Assembly: GCA_947259685.1 (NCBI GenBank)
Contig: CAMYNC010000033.1
Coordinates: forward strand, 23,297 to 52,719
Length of the DNA stretch: 29,423 nucleotides
Direction: 5' to 3'
Source of the DNA: an uncultured Desulfuromonadales bacterium
GTDB lineage: Bacteria > Desulfobacterota > Desulfuromonadia > Desulfuromonadales > Geopsychrobacteraceae
Shown here: in pieces, positions 15,653-24,384 of the stretch
Position numbering within the stretch: position 1 is the first letter of the stretch
Layout of the letters: each line of letters begins with the position of its first letter
The notes under the pieces: model-generated
Seen by the model: the letters and a program-made list of their open reading frames with translations, nothing else
What the model was told of the DNA's origin: nothing
The model's database searches: none
Translations under genes and position numbers: made by a program

Positions 15653-18600
15653 TTATTTTCCAGTAGCGGTGGTTGCGTTGGTCGGGACACCGACCGTGCT
15701 GCCACCCGGGATGCTGCTGTTGTTCGACTTGGTCAGGTAGAAGCCATCATAGCGCAGGCCGTTTTCACGTGACCAGACGTTGATGCGGTGTTCACCGGTG
15801 GAGTTGATGGTGATCCGCATCGGGCTCGGACCACTGTTGTAGCGATCCTTGGTCCAACGGTAACCGCTGCTGGTCGAGAAGTCGGCGTCACCAAGCCGGT
15901 TGCCATTCAACCCGTACCACATCGAGTTATCGCCGCTGCTACCGTTACTGTTGCCGCGGAACCAGATGTAGTAGGTCCCGGTTTCGCTGAAGTCCAGCTT
16001 GTACTCAACCGAAGTCCCACCCTGACTGCTGGTGTTATTGACATCGGCCCGCAGGTACTTATCGCCGTTGGCAGAGGAGCTGTTCTGGACTGAGAAGTTA
16101 TTGCCCAGGCTGCTGTAGGCTTCTGCCTCAACGTAGGTGCCGCTGCTATTGACAGTGCTGGCACCACCGCTGCCAGAACCACCACTGCTGGTCCCACCGC
16201 CGGTATTACTGTAATCGGCTGGCGGCGAGAATCCCGGCACCTGGTAGGTCTTGCCATTGTTGCTGATGGTGTACATCTGGAAGCTGATTTTCGGGTTACG
16301 ATATTTGTAGCCACCCTCATCGTCCATGTCCTCACCATTCGGGCTGACGTTCTCACGGATCTCCTCATCACCACCGTTAGTCATCTGGTTCCAGAACAGG
16401 TTGAAGGAGCCCTTACCACCGACCATCCGATTATACCCCGGAGGTCCAGAGGGTTTCGGGTGGAAGGCCACGGTGTCGTGACAGGCGGCACAGGCGCCAT
16501 AGTTCTGGATCGGGCCACCCTTATCGTGCTGATAAGCGCCGTGACATTCGCGACAGGCGGCCTGGGCCGGACGATCCTGCGCCGAGGCAGGAACAGTGTG
16601 GCAGTGGGCGCAATCGCCAACCTGGGCGAACTGGCTATCGTGGTGCGGACTGCTGGTGTGGCAGTTGGAGCAAACATTCGGCGCGCTGACGGCATTATGG
16701 CAAACGCCGCAGTCACCACCCACCTGGCTCAACGGACCGCTGTGGTGGATTTCCGGAATCGTCTGGCCGCTGGCCCCAGTATGGCAGGACTCGCAGTTCG
16801 CGGCATTCAACTGAATGTCGGTGTGACAGAAACCGCAGTTATCACCCACATAAGCCGGTTGCTCATGGTGCGGCGGATCGACGTGACAGCTGGCACAAAC
16901 GATCCCTTCCGCCTGGGCACCCTCGTGACAGTCAGTACAGAGACCGATCTGCGCGGTATCAGTGGCATGGTGCATTTCCGGGCTGCCGTTTTTCACCGGC
17001 TGACTTTCGTGACAGATGGCGCAGTTGCCGCTATCGATACTGGTGCCGGCATGGCAGACGTTACAGTCGTTGATCATTCCCGCAGCAGTCATTTCGTGGT
17101 GCAGGACTTCAATCGTCGGGCTATCGCCCTTGGTGTGACAGGTGGCACAATCCAGCTCAGCAGTATCCACCACATGGCAGGCACCGCAGTCGGACGCCAG
17201 GATATTTCCGGAATCGCTGTGGTGACGCTCGGCGATCACCGTCGGCGCGTTCGGATCAACGTGACAGCCGGCACAATCCATCAATTCCGAAGCGGCACCG
17301 GCGTGGCAATGGGAACAATCATCGTTGGTAAAGAATGCAGTGCCGTGGTGCATCTCTTTGCTGCCGTTTTTCACCGGCTGAGACGCATGGCAGGACTCGC
17401 AGTTGAGGTTATTGACATTCACCGATGCGTGGCAATCGGTACAGTTACCAGCGGCGGCCGAGGCGGTCGCATGGTGCATCGGGGCTTTACCGTCCAGTTC
17501 CGGCTGACTGGCGTGACAGGTAGCGCAGTCAAGCTCTGCCTGATCGACTACGTGGCAGGCGCCGCAGTTCCCGCTGGTTGCCGGAGTGGTGCTGTGGTGA
17601 CGATCGGCCAGCAGGTCCGGGTTGCCACCGGTGTGGCAGGTGAAACATTCGTTGCTGGCGACCAGTTGATCAAAGGTCTTCGCGTTGTGACAAGCTGAGC
17701 AGTTCTCAGCTGCGAAGGCCGGGTTAGCATGGTGGGTCGCCGAATTACCTGGGCGGGCCGCGCCATTGTCCATGTGACAGCTCTCACAGCTGAGGCCGCC
17801 GGCGACTTGATCGATCCCTTCGTGGCAGCTGGCGCAATCGCTAGAAGCCTGGTGGTGGGTTGCCGAGGTACCAGCGCGGGCAACGCCGCCGTCGTGACAG
17901 AGTTCGCAGTTATTCAGCGCGGTATTGGCGCCGGTATGACAATCGCTGCAGCTGTTGGCAGCTTGGGCGAAGTCACTGGTGTGGTGCATCACCGGGCTAC
18001 CGTTCTTGACCGGCTGATCGGCGTGGCAAGCTTCGCAGCTGTCGCCGGAGAAGGTGACGTTCTGGTGGCAAGCCGCGCAGTTATCATTGGTGTAGTTCTG
18101 GTTAGCGTGGTGCATCGCCGGGCTGCCGTTCTTGTTCTGCGGAGCATGGCAGGTGGCACAGTCGAGGCTGGCCTGGGTAATGCCGCTGTGGCAGTCGTTA
18201 CAGACCGTCGAGGCGGCGTGGTGCATCGCCGGGCCGCCATCTTTCGACTGGTCGGCATGACAGGTAGCGCAGTCGAGAGCGCCGGCATTGATCCCGTCGA
18301 TCCCTTGATGGCAGGCGCCGCAGTCGTTGTCTGCATATTTCTGCGTTGCATGGTGAATCTGCGGTACGCTCGCCTGATTCACGGTGCCGGTATGGCAGGC
18401 CTCACAGGCCGCTTCGCTCGGCTTATTGACGCCATAGACCCCGGTGATCGGATCGGGACCCAACTCATGACAATCGAGGCAGCCGAAACCGAAGCCCTGG
18501 CTGGTCGAGGTTTCATGATGCAGGTTCGAGCTTCCTGCCGGCCACCAGTCGCCGTGACAGCTGTTACACCCGGTGGTTGCCTGGATCGAGGTGTGGCAGG

Positions 18601-20503
18601 TGTTACAGGAGATGCTGTTATCGGTCGCCACGTTGTGGTGACGATTCCGGGGGTTCTGGTCGGCACCCCAGAAGGCCGTGTCGTGACAGCTTTCGCAGTC
18701 AGCGATCGGATCGAGGCTGCTGTGGCAGGTGGTACAATCGATGTTCTGGTTAACACGAACATCGTCATGGTGTTGATTCAGAGCATTACCGGCAGTCCAG
18801 GTGCTGGAAGTGTGGCAGCTTTCGCAGTTGCTTACCACCGGCAGATCGGCGTGACAGGTCTGGCAGTCAAGATTCGGGTTGGCGGCCAGCTGATCGTGGT
18901 GAGCCTGACGATCTGCTCCGCTGTGGCAGCTCTGGCACTGGGCGCTTTCATCGCCAGCAATCGGTCCGTGACAGGCCGAGCAGGCAATATTGCCGTTGCT
19001 GCGAACCACATCGTGGTGCTGGTCAAGGGCGCTGCCAGCGCGGCCGTTGCTGTTCCAGAAGCCATCGTCGTGACAGGCAAAGCAATCGGCTTTCGGCACC
19101 AGGGTGGCGTGGCAGGTGGAGCAATCGATATTCTGATCAACGCGGATCACATTGTGGTGCTGATCAATCGCCGAACCTTCGCTCCACTTGCTGTCGTGGC
19201 ACTGCTCACAGTTATTGATATCGGCGCTGGCGCCGTGACAGATGCCGCAGTCCATGCCGTAGGTGGCAGCAAACTCGTGGTGAGTCGGACGGGCTTCGCC
19301 GCGGGTGTGGCAGCTGCTGCAGGTGCTGTCGAAGACGATGGTGGTGTGACAGCTGGTACAGTCGATATTGTTATTTCCGGCGATCTCATGGTGACGGTCA
19401 CGTGGCTGGATCTGGTTACCGTTAGCATCTAGGCCCCAGTAAGCGGCATCGTGGCAGAGCGCGCAATCGGGGACGTCCGGGGCATCGGCATGGCAGGTCG
19501 AACAACCGATCTCCGGATTGCTGATCGCCATATCGTGGTGCGCGGTGCGATTCGGCATCCCGGGAGTGTGGCAGTCCTGGCAATCGGTGCTAGCGTCGAT
19601 GCTGACCTCAATGGCGGTGTGGCAGACCCCGCACTCGATGCTGACGCTGCTTGCGATTTCGTGGTGACGGTCTTTGGCTTCGCCTGAATGACAGTCGTGG
19701 CAGTCGTTCGGCGGAGTAAAACCGGTGTGGCAGCTGGTGCAGTTACCGCTCTGGGCGTCCGCGCTCTGGTGATGCCGGTTGCGGGCATTCATGTCGGCGC
19801 CCCAGAAAGCCGCGTCATGGCAGCTCAAGCAGTCATCGGTATTCGGTGTATCGGTATGGCAGTTATCGCAGGAAAAGCCCTGTGCATCGATTTGGGCGTG
19901 ATGCTGGTTCTTGATGTTGCCATCGTGGCAGGTAGTACAATCTTCCACCACGACCATGGTGCTGTGGCAATCGGTACAGGTAATCTCGTCACCCACTTCC
20001 GGGGTCCGCGGATCGTCCTGTTGTGCCATATGGTGAGGGTTCTGAATCTTGCCCTGGTGGCAGCTCAGACATTCAGACAGTTCACCCACATCCGAGTGGC
20101 AGTGAGTACAGTCTCCAGCAAGCGCCGGGGCTGACTCATGGTGCTTGTTGTCCTGCGGCACAAAGTTGTGGCAAACCGAGCAGTCGTTGCCGGTAGTCAC
20201 GCCAACGTGACACTGGTTACACAGCCCCTGCTGGTAAGCATCCGACTCATGGTGCTTATCGGCAACGTTCGGGCCGTGACATTCGGCGCAGTCGCTCGGG
20301 GTCAACTCTTCAAAAGCGGTTGACTGAGTGGTTGCAGTCGCAGATTCGGCGGTTTGTTGAGAAGTGTATGACGAATAGTTACTGTAACTCCTCTCGTCAT
20401 CATCCCCAGCCCAGACTGTCAGCGGCGCGGCCAAACAGAGCGCGACGCAGAACAGCAGGCAGCAGAGCAGGTGCTTGGCCATCGTGTTCCCTCGTTCTTC
20501 CAT
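15653..20503 (-). CDS. Giant secreted multiheme cytochrome c (about 62 CXXCH) with C-terminal jelly-roll domain
   Basis: The product is 1616 residues. GGAGG lies 8 bases before the ATG at 20503, and the resulting N-terminus (MEERGNTMAKHL...) mirrors the start of giant A (MEYPAVDMRKQ...). An ATG at 20482 is an alternative. A signal peptide ends near VWAGD; a Ser/Thr-rich spacer then leads to the first CXXCH at residue 72. I count 62 CXXCH motifs by hand: 29 up to the GDWWPAG hinge near residue 650 and 33 after it. HH pairs recur between motifs. Segments on both sides of the hinge and the end of the array (PASAQDRPAQAACRECHGAY) are almost identical to giant A, but B has fewer repeat blocks. A GGGTSSGGSGSGG linker leads to the same jelly-roll domain (about 1455-1593) with YVEAEAY, TGTYYIWFRG and EHRINVWSRENGLRYDGFYLT. 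It is expected to be extracellular. Confidence 0.92.
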   Translation of the reverse strand: MEERGNTMAKHLLCCLLFCVALCLAAPLTVWAGDDDERSYSNYSSYTSQQTAESATATTQSTAFEELTPSDCAECHGPNVADKHHESDAYQQGLCNQCHVGVTTGNDCSVCHNFVPQDNKHHESAPALAGDCTHCHSDVGELSECLSCHQGKIQNPHHMAQQDDPRTPEVGDEITCTDCHSTMVVVEDCTTCHDGNIKNQHHAQIDAQGFSCDNCHTDTPNTDDCLSCHDAAFWGADMNARNRHHQSADAQSGNCTSCHTGFTPPNDCHDCHSGEAKDRHHEIASSVSIECGVCHTAIEVSIDASTDCQDCHTPGMPNRTAHHDMAISNPEIGCSTCHADAPDVPDCALCHDAAYWGLDANGNQIQPRDRHHEIAGNNNIDCTSCHTTIVFDSTCSSCHTRGEARPTHHEFAATYGMDCGICHGASADINNCEQCHDSKWSEGSAIDQHHNVIRVDQNIDCSTCHATLVPKADCFACHDDGFWNSNGRAGSALDQHHDVVRSNGNIACSACHGPIAGDESAQCQSCHSGADRQAHHDQLAANPNLDCQTCHADLPVVSNCESCHTSSTWTAGNALNQHHDDVRVNQNIDCTTCHSSLDPIADCESCHDTAFWGADQNPRNRHHNVATDNSISCNTCHTSIQATTGCNSCHGDWWPAGSSNLHHETSTSQGFGFGCLDCHELGPDPITGVYGVNKPSEAACEACHTGTVNQASVPQIHHATQKYADNDCGACHQGIDGINAGALDCATCHADQSKDGGPAMHHAASTVCNDCHSGITQASLDCATCHAPQNKNGSPAMHHANQNYTNDNCAACHQNVTFSGDSCEACHADQPVKNGSPVMHHTSDFAQAANSCSDCHTGANTALNNCELCHDGGVARAGTSATHHQASSDCASCHEGIDQVAGGLSCESCHMDNGAARPGNSATHHANPAFAAENCSACHNAKTFDQLVASNECFTCHTGGNPDLLADRHHSTTPATSGNCGACHVVDQAELDCATCHASQPELDGKAPMHHATASAAAGNCTDCHASVNVNNLNCESCHASQPVKNGSKEMHHGTAFFTNDDCSHCHAGAASELMDCAGCHVDPNAPTVIAERHHSDSGNILASDCGACHVVDTAELDCATCHTKGDSPTIEVLHHEMTAAGMINDCNVCHAGTSIDSGNCAICHESQPVKNGSPEMHHATDTAQIGLCTDCHEGAQAEGIVCASCHVDPPHHEQPAYVGDNCGFCHTDIQLNAANCESCHTGASGQTIPEIHHSGPLSQVGGDCGVCHNAVSAPNVCSNCHTSSPHHDSQFAQVGDCAHCHTVPASAQDRPAQAACRECHGAYQHDKGGPIQNYGACAACHDTVAFHPKPSGPPGYNRMVGGKGSFNLFWNQMTNGGDEEIRENVSPNGEDMDDEGGYKYRNPKISFQMYTISNNGKTYQVPGFSPPADYSNTGGGTSSGGSGSGGASTVNSSGTYVEAEAYSSLGNNFSVQNSSSANGDKYLRADVNNTSSQGGTSVEYKLDFSETGTYYIWFRGNSNGSSGDNSMWYGLNGNRLGDADFSTSSGYRWTKDRYNSGPSPMRITINSTGEHRINVWSRENGLRYDGFYLTKSNNSSIPGGSTVGVPTNATTATGK

Positions 20504-20644
20504 AGATAATGCCTCCATAAGTTTTCGGTCCATTCTTAGCTTTTATTATTTAAACTTCTTTTTTATTCTTGCAGTTTTCAAAAAACTTAGTGTTTTTAAA
20601 GAGTTTCAAAGTCAAAACAGATCATTCACGGAACGGTCATAATC

Positions 20645-20661
20645 AGCAAAAACCAGGCCAA
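20645..20661 (-). promoter_or_regulatory. Candidate sigma-54 promoter of cassette B
   Basis: The minus strand reads TTGGCCTGGTTTTTGCT, close to the -24/-12 consensus (TGGC near -24, TTGCT near -12, GG and GC 10 bases apart). It lies about 142 bases before the giant gene start. A second, weaker GG-N10-GC match is at 20682-20697. The rest of 20534-20869 is AT-rich and holds no gene. Confidence 0.5.
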
Positions 20662-20708
20662 CAAATTCTGACGATTTTTGTCGCATTTCGCGGGCCAACA
20701 ACAGAGAC

Positions 20709-20724
20709 CTGCGCAAATGCACAG
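20709..20724 (-). promoter_or_regulatory. Shared dyad upstream of cassette B (possible activator site)
   Basis: The plus strand reads CTGCGCAAATGCACAG, a dyad CTG(C/T)GC-AAAT-GCACAG. It shares AAATGCACAGT with the site at 14678-14693. It lies about 50 bases above the candidate sigma-54 promoter. Confidence 0.4.
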
Positions 20725-20823
20725 TCGTCAAAAAGGTTAAATTAAGCTAAGGCATTTTCTGTGGATGGGCAGTTTTTGGAGACGGGAAATAACACTGTTA
20801 AATGGCAATCAGGCGTGGTGATA

Positions 20824-20841
20824 TCGCCAGAAGGCTGGCGA
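20824..20841 (-). terminator. Stem-loop after the regulatory-domain gene at 20870
   Basis: The 7-base arms TCGCCAG and CTGGCGA enclose an AAGG loop, 28 bases after the stop on the minus strand. There is no T-run. It probably separates this gene from the promoter region of cassette B. Confidence 0.45.
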
Positions 20842-20869
20842 AATGGCAAGATCAAGTCATTCCAGAGGG

Positions 20870-21916
20870 TTACTCGACCGGTTCGACCTGAATCCTGATA
20901 TCGGTCAGCTTCTGGCCATCTTCCAGGCGGATCGAGCTGTCGCGGGTTTGCTGGTAGCGCCCATAGAGTTCACCGGGGGCCGGCGGACCGCCTAGGTTAT
21001 TTCGCGCCGACAGGAAATAAACCCCGCCCTGCGGAAAGGAGAGGATAAACTGACCATCGGCAGCGGAAGGTTGGGAAACATACAGCGGGCGATTCAGCAT
21101 CATCGAATCGGTATAGAGCAGCACCCGGACCCCGGCGACCGGCTCACCCTGGAGATCGACCACCCGGCCGGAGATGCTGGTATCACCAAAAATCTCATCG
21201 GCCAGCCGGCTGACCTTTTCCGGCACCTCGACCATGGCCATCGAAACCCTGGCAACCTCCCCCTCGCGGATCAACAGCGGGTTGGCCGGGTAATAGCCGA
21301 AAAAGTCACCGGCTTGCAGTGGGCCCTGAAAAGCACCGCTGTTGCGCTTGCGGGCTACCAGATAGTAAGTGCCCGGCTGCAATGGCGCTTCAAAAACCCC
21401 CTCCTCGTCGGTCGGCGCGGTCATCCCCAACCCCATCCCTTTGAGCTGGGTGTTCAGGTCGGTGTAGATCGTCACGATCGCCCCGGCCAGCGGTTCACCG
21501 TTGAAGCTGAGCTGTCCAAAGATGCCGGTTGCCACCCGTGGTTCGACCTCTGGCGAGGCAGGATGGCGATCGACCAGCGACAGATTCATCCCTTCGATCC
21601 CCTCCGCGACGACCGTCACCGGATTGCGACCATAAAAGGAGTAGAGTTCTTCTCCGACAGCAATGAAGTAATAGGTCCCGACCGGCAACTTGAGCCGGAA
21701 CAAACCATCTTCGGCGGTCAGGTTCGACTGGTAGGGAGCCTCACCACGCAGATGCAGATTGTCGACCGGGTAGGCGAGCACCTGCACCTCGGCAACTGGG
21801 GTCTTCTCGACACCAACGGTCAGCTTACCGCTGACACTGGTCAGCTCAGCGGCCTGACAATTCAGTGCCAGTAAAAACCACAACAGGCCAGCTAAGAAAA
21901 TTAATAGACTTTTCAT
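20870..21916 (-). CDS. Secreted protein with three carboxypeptidase regulatory-like repeats
   Basis: The product is 348 residues with a signal peptide (MKSLLIFLAGLLWFLLALNCQA). Three beta-sandwich repeats of the CarboxypepD_reg type follow: about residues 27-112 (VSGKLTVGVEKTPVAEVQVLAY...GTYYFIAVG), 130-215 (IFGQLSFNGEPLAGAIVTIY...GTYYLVARK) and 249-345 (ISGRVVDLQGEPVAGVRVLLY...GVYFLSARN). Each has the V.G.V.G.P..G..V.Y pattern and a GxYYLxAR edge. No catalytic domain is present, so a structural or binding role outside the membrane is likely. It is a paralogue of the interrupted gene at 5771-6592; one copy therefore flanks each side of the twin cytochrome cassettes. GGAAAG precedes the ATG. 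An intact C-terminus here (EDGQKLTDIRIQVEPVE) shows what the interrupted copy has lost. Confidence 0.82.
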   Translation of the reverse strand: MKSLLIFLAGLLWFLLALNCQAAELTSVSGKLTVGVEKTPVAEVQVLAYPVDNLHLRGEAPYQSNLTAEDGLFRLKLPVGTYYFIAVGEELYSFYGRNPVTVVAEGIEGMNLSLVDRHPASPEVEPRVATGIFGQLSFNGEPLAGAIVTIYTDLNTQLKGMGLGMTAPTDEEGVFEAPLQPGTYYLVARKRNSGAFQGPLQAGDFFGYYPANPLLIREGEVARVSMAMVEVPEKVSRLADEIFGDTSISGRVVDLQGEPVAGVRVLLYTDSMMLNRPLYVSQPSAADGQFILSFPQGGVYFLSARNNLGGPPAPGELYGRYQQTRDSSIRLEDGQKLTDIRIQVEPVE

Positions 21917-22000
21917 TTCTGTTCTTTCCGAACCTTTTTAGAGAAAAAGCACTATAAACACACTGAAATAGCTGCAATCTTCAGCTGTCGAGAATAACCG

Positions 22001-22080
22001 TCCCCCCTCCCTGTGGGAGAGGGTCAGGGTGAGGGGAATCTTCAGGGTTATTGCCTCCCATATCCCCTCATCCGGCCTGA
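22001..22080. repeat. Damaged copies of a common intergenic palindromic repeat
   Basis: CCCTCCCTGTGGGAGAGGG followed by TCAGGGTGAGGGG, then CCCCTCATCCGGCCTGA about 30 bases later, are parts of a palindromic repeat widespread between proteobacterial genes. It sits between two minus-strand genes. A related fragment is at 4539-4560. Confidence 0.5.
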
Positions 22081-22085
22081 CTTCG

Positions 22086-22688
22086 CTAAGCGCCAGGCAG
22101 CAAAAAGGTCACCGTACCCTTGGCTTGCTCTACAATATACTCTGTTTCAATCTCTGCTAGCGCCTTGCTCCGCTCCACGCTGATAAATGGCTGCCCCTTG
22201 CCATTCTGCAGGTATGCGACCTCAGCATTCAAGGGAAAGCTCCAGAGACGGTAGCCCGACTTGCCCGCCACCAGCGCCAGGTAGACAGCAAACCCTTCAC
22301 TCACCGATTCAGCCATATAGTCGGAGTTGAACAGATACTCGCCACCATCCAGCTCTTGAATCGATGCCGGCCAGTGTCGATAAACCAGCTGGTAGCTGTC
22401 AACCACATTCTGAATGCTTTCCACGGCGGCTATCGCTGCTTGCTGCTGAACCTTCTGCCTTTGCTGAACAATCAATTTTATCTGTTTACCGGCCTGCTGG
22501 GCTGCCGGGGTGGATGGAAAATCGCTGATCAGCTGTCGGTAGAGCACCTCTGCGTCAGCAGCTCCCGCGGCTTTTTCAAGTTGATAAGTTTGATCGAACC
22601 TGGCCTGGGCTTCATCTTCACGACTACTGCACCCCACAAGACCAGCGCAGAAGAATAGAATCAATAGAAAAGCATGAATATGTGGCAA
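22086..22688 (-). CDS. Lipoprotein of unknown function
   Basis: The product is 200 residues. The N-terminus MPHIHAFLLILFFCAGLVGC is a lipoprotein signal with lipobox LVGC (Cys about residue 20). Residues 25-100 are helical and Gln/Ala-rich, with a TPR-like stretch (AEVLYRQLISDFPSTPAAQQAGKQI). The C-terminal half is a mixed region with no family I recognise. It lies on the minus strand, divergent from the lipoprotein genes starting at 22974. It should be membrane-anchored on the periplasmic side. Confidence 0.7.
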   Translation of the reverse strand: MPHIHAFLLILFFCAGLVGCSSREDEAQARFDQTYQLEKAAGAADAEVLYRQLISDFPSTPAAQQAGKQIKLIVQQRQKVQQQAAIAAVESIQNVVDSYQLVYRHWPASIQELDGGEYLFNSDYMAESVSEGFAVYLALVAGKSGYRLWSFPLNAEVAYLQNGKGQPFISVERSKALAEIETEYIVEQAKGTVTFLLPGA

Positions 22689-22742
22689 AGTTTAAACCCT
22701 TTCGGTCGCAAACCTTCGGCCTCCATAAGGATGGTCCATCCC

Positions 22743-22816
22743 ACATCCTACCTTAATGCTAGCTAATCATAAAGAAAAATTTATTGGCCCCAACATCCTA
22801 CCTTACATAGGATGTT
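22743..22816. repeat. Direct repeat and stem-loop in a divergent intergenic region
   Basis: ACATCCTACCTTA occurs at 22743-22755 and again at 22793-22805, 50 bases apart. The second copy forms one arm of a stem (AACATCCTA / TAGGATGTT, 22792-22816). The region 22689-22973 lies between divergent genes, so this could be an operator, but nothing identifies the protein that would bind. I see no gene there. Confidence 0.35.
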
Positions 22817-22973
22817 CATCCATACTGGTTTCCATAGCGCGCGAAGCGAACTTTCAACATGCCAAAACCATAAATATTTCTCATCTTCTCTCTGGCGTTT
22901 TTTCTGCTACTTGCCTAGAATATGAAAATTGTTTCAAGACTCATCACAAACCAGCTCTTTCGAGGAGGCCGAT

Positions 22974-24197
22974 ATGGCTCGGGCGCTATCCCCGTTCAGA
23001 CTTATCCTTCTGTATGTCCTCACGGCCTTGCTCTTTAGTGGCTGTCAGACAACAGCTCCAACCCAAACGCCGCGCCGGTCCGTAACCGGCCAACCGGCCG
23101 CCGCGGCCCCGCAAGCAGAAAAAGCGACCGAAATCGATGTCGCCAGACAGGCGACCGCAGCAGCTGACTATTCGCGGGCCGTCCAGCAGTTTGAGCAGCA
23201 CCTGAAAAAGAATGCAGAGCTGCCGGAACCCGCCTACTACGAGTACGGATTGGCACTGAGCAGGACCAACCAATATGACAAGGCGATCGAGCAGCTGAAC
23301 TATTACCTTGAAAACGTCGGTCGCCATGGCAACAACTTCTATCCGGCGCTGGAAGAACGTAACCGCGCCCAAGAAAACCGCGCCAAAAAAGCCGAACTTG
23401 AGGCCCAAATCGCAGCAAAAGAAAAGGCCCTCAGTCAAAGCAGCGGTTCCCTTGAGCACAGCTGGCAACAGGTGCAGGAGCAGCTGGCCAGCCGACCAGC
23501 AACCCTGGTTGAGCCAACAACCGGAATGGAAATGATCCTCGTGGAAGGTGGCTGTTTTCAAATGGGGGACCGGTTCGGCGCTGGCCGGGAGAGTGAGCGC
23601 CTGGTGCAGCAGATCTGCGTCAAAGACTTCTACCTCGGCAAATACGAGGTGACCCAGGGGCAATGGAGCAAACTGATGGGTTATAATCCTGCAGAGTCCT
23701 CAACAGGTGACAACTTTCCCGTGGAAACCGTCAACTGGACCCAGGCGGTTGAGTTTACCAAAAAACTGGGCGGCGCCCAAGGGGGCTACCGTCTGCCGAC
23801 CGAAGCCGAATGGGAATACGCCGCCCGCAGTGGTGGACTCAAACAGGTGTACAGTGGCGGCGATCAGGTGAACGAGGTCGCCTGGCATGAGGATAACTCC
23901 AGCGGCACCTCTCAACCGGTCGGCCAGAAGCAACCGAACGGACTGGGACTCTACGATATGTCGGGTAACGTCTATGAATGGTGCATCGATTCAGTCAGCG
24001 TCACCAACTACGTCACCCAGGAGGATCTGGAAGAACCGGTCGCAGTCATTCATGAAGAGAAGGTCCGCCGCGGTGGCAGCTGGGACAGCGAACCCCTCTA
24101 CAGCCGCACCGCATACCGCTCCCCCAGAGAACCCGAGTATCGCTCCGCCTACACCGGCTTCCGCCTGGCCCTGCCGGCACCGGCGGCGGGGCAATAA
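22974..24197 (+). CDS. Lipoprotein with C-terminal formylglycine-generating-enzyme-like (sulfatase-modifying factor) domain
   Basis: The product is 407 residues. AGGAGG lies 5 bases before the ATG at 22974; the frame begins further upstream at 22929 without a ribosome site. The signal ends in lipobox LFSGC. Residues about 50-125 hold TPR-like helices (ARQATAAADYSRAVQQFEQHL, YYEYGLALSRTNQYDKAIEQL), followed by a charged Lys/Ala/Glu coiled coil. Residues about 185-400 are an FGE-sulfatase/SUMF1-type domain: MILVEGGCFQMGD, LGKYEVTQGQWSKLMG, FPVETVNWTQAVEF, YRLPTEAEWEYAAR, LGLYDMSGNVYEWC, RRGGSWDSE and TGFRLALP. The paired cysteines of true formylglycine-generating enzymes are absent near RRGGSW...YR, so it is probably a structural or binding member rather than a sulfatase activator. 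Confidence 0.85.
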   Translation: MARALSPFRLILLYVLTALLFSGCQTTAPTQTPRRSVTGQPAAAAPQAEKATEIDVARQATAAADYSRAVQQFEQHLKKNAELPEPAYYEYGLALSRTNQYDKAIEQLNYYLENVGRHGNNFYPALEERNRAQENRAKKAELEAQIAAKEKALSQSSGSLEHSWQQVQEQLASRPATLVEPTTGMEMILVEGGCFQMGDRFGAGRESERLVQQICVKDFYLGKYEVTQGQWSKLMGYNPAESSTGDNFPVETVNWTQAVEFTKKLGGAQGGYRLPTEAEWEYAARSGGLKQVYSGGDQVNEVAWHEDNSSGTSQPVGQKQPNGLGLYDMSGNVYEWCIDSVSVTNYVTQEDLEEPVAVIHEEKVRRGGSWDSEPLYSRTAYRSPREPEYRSAYTGFRLALPAPAAGQ

Positions 24198-24218
24198 ACA
24201 ACCGGGCAATGCAAACCC

Positions 24219-24361
24219 GGGCGAGATGTATCTCGCCCCTACAGCGTTTGACCCATCGACCCGTAGGGGCGCCATACATAGGTCATTGTAGGGGCGCCAT
24301 ACATGGCGCCCGCGAGCATGAAACGAATCAATAATTTGCAGGGGCGACCCGGTGGGTCGCC
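24219..24361. repeat. Cluster of four REP-type palindromes
   Basis: There are four units with the head GTAGGGGCG followed by a palindrome. They lie at 24219-24242 (minus orientation), 24263-24280 (plus, right arm lost), 24288-24311 (plus) and 24338-24361 (plus, head GCAGGGGCG). The first two are paired head to head with a 20-base spacer, as in the pairs at 26421-26490 and 26831-26901. They lie between two lipoprotein genes and match the units around the transposase gene at 26512. Confidence 0.8.
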
Positions 24362-24384
24362 TGTTTCCCAAAAAGGACCACCGA

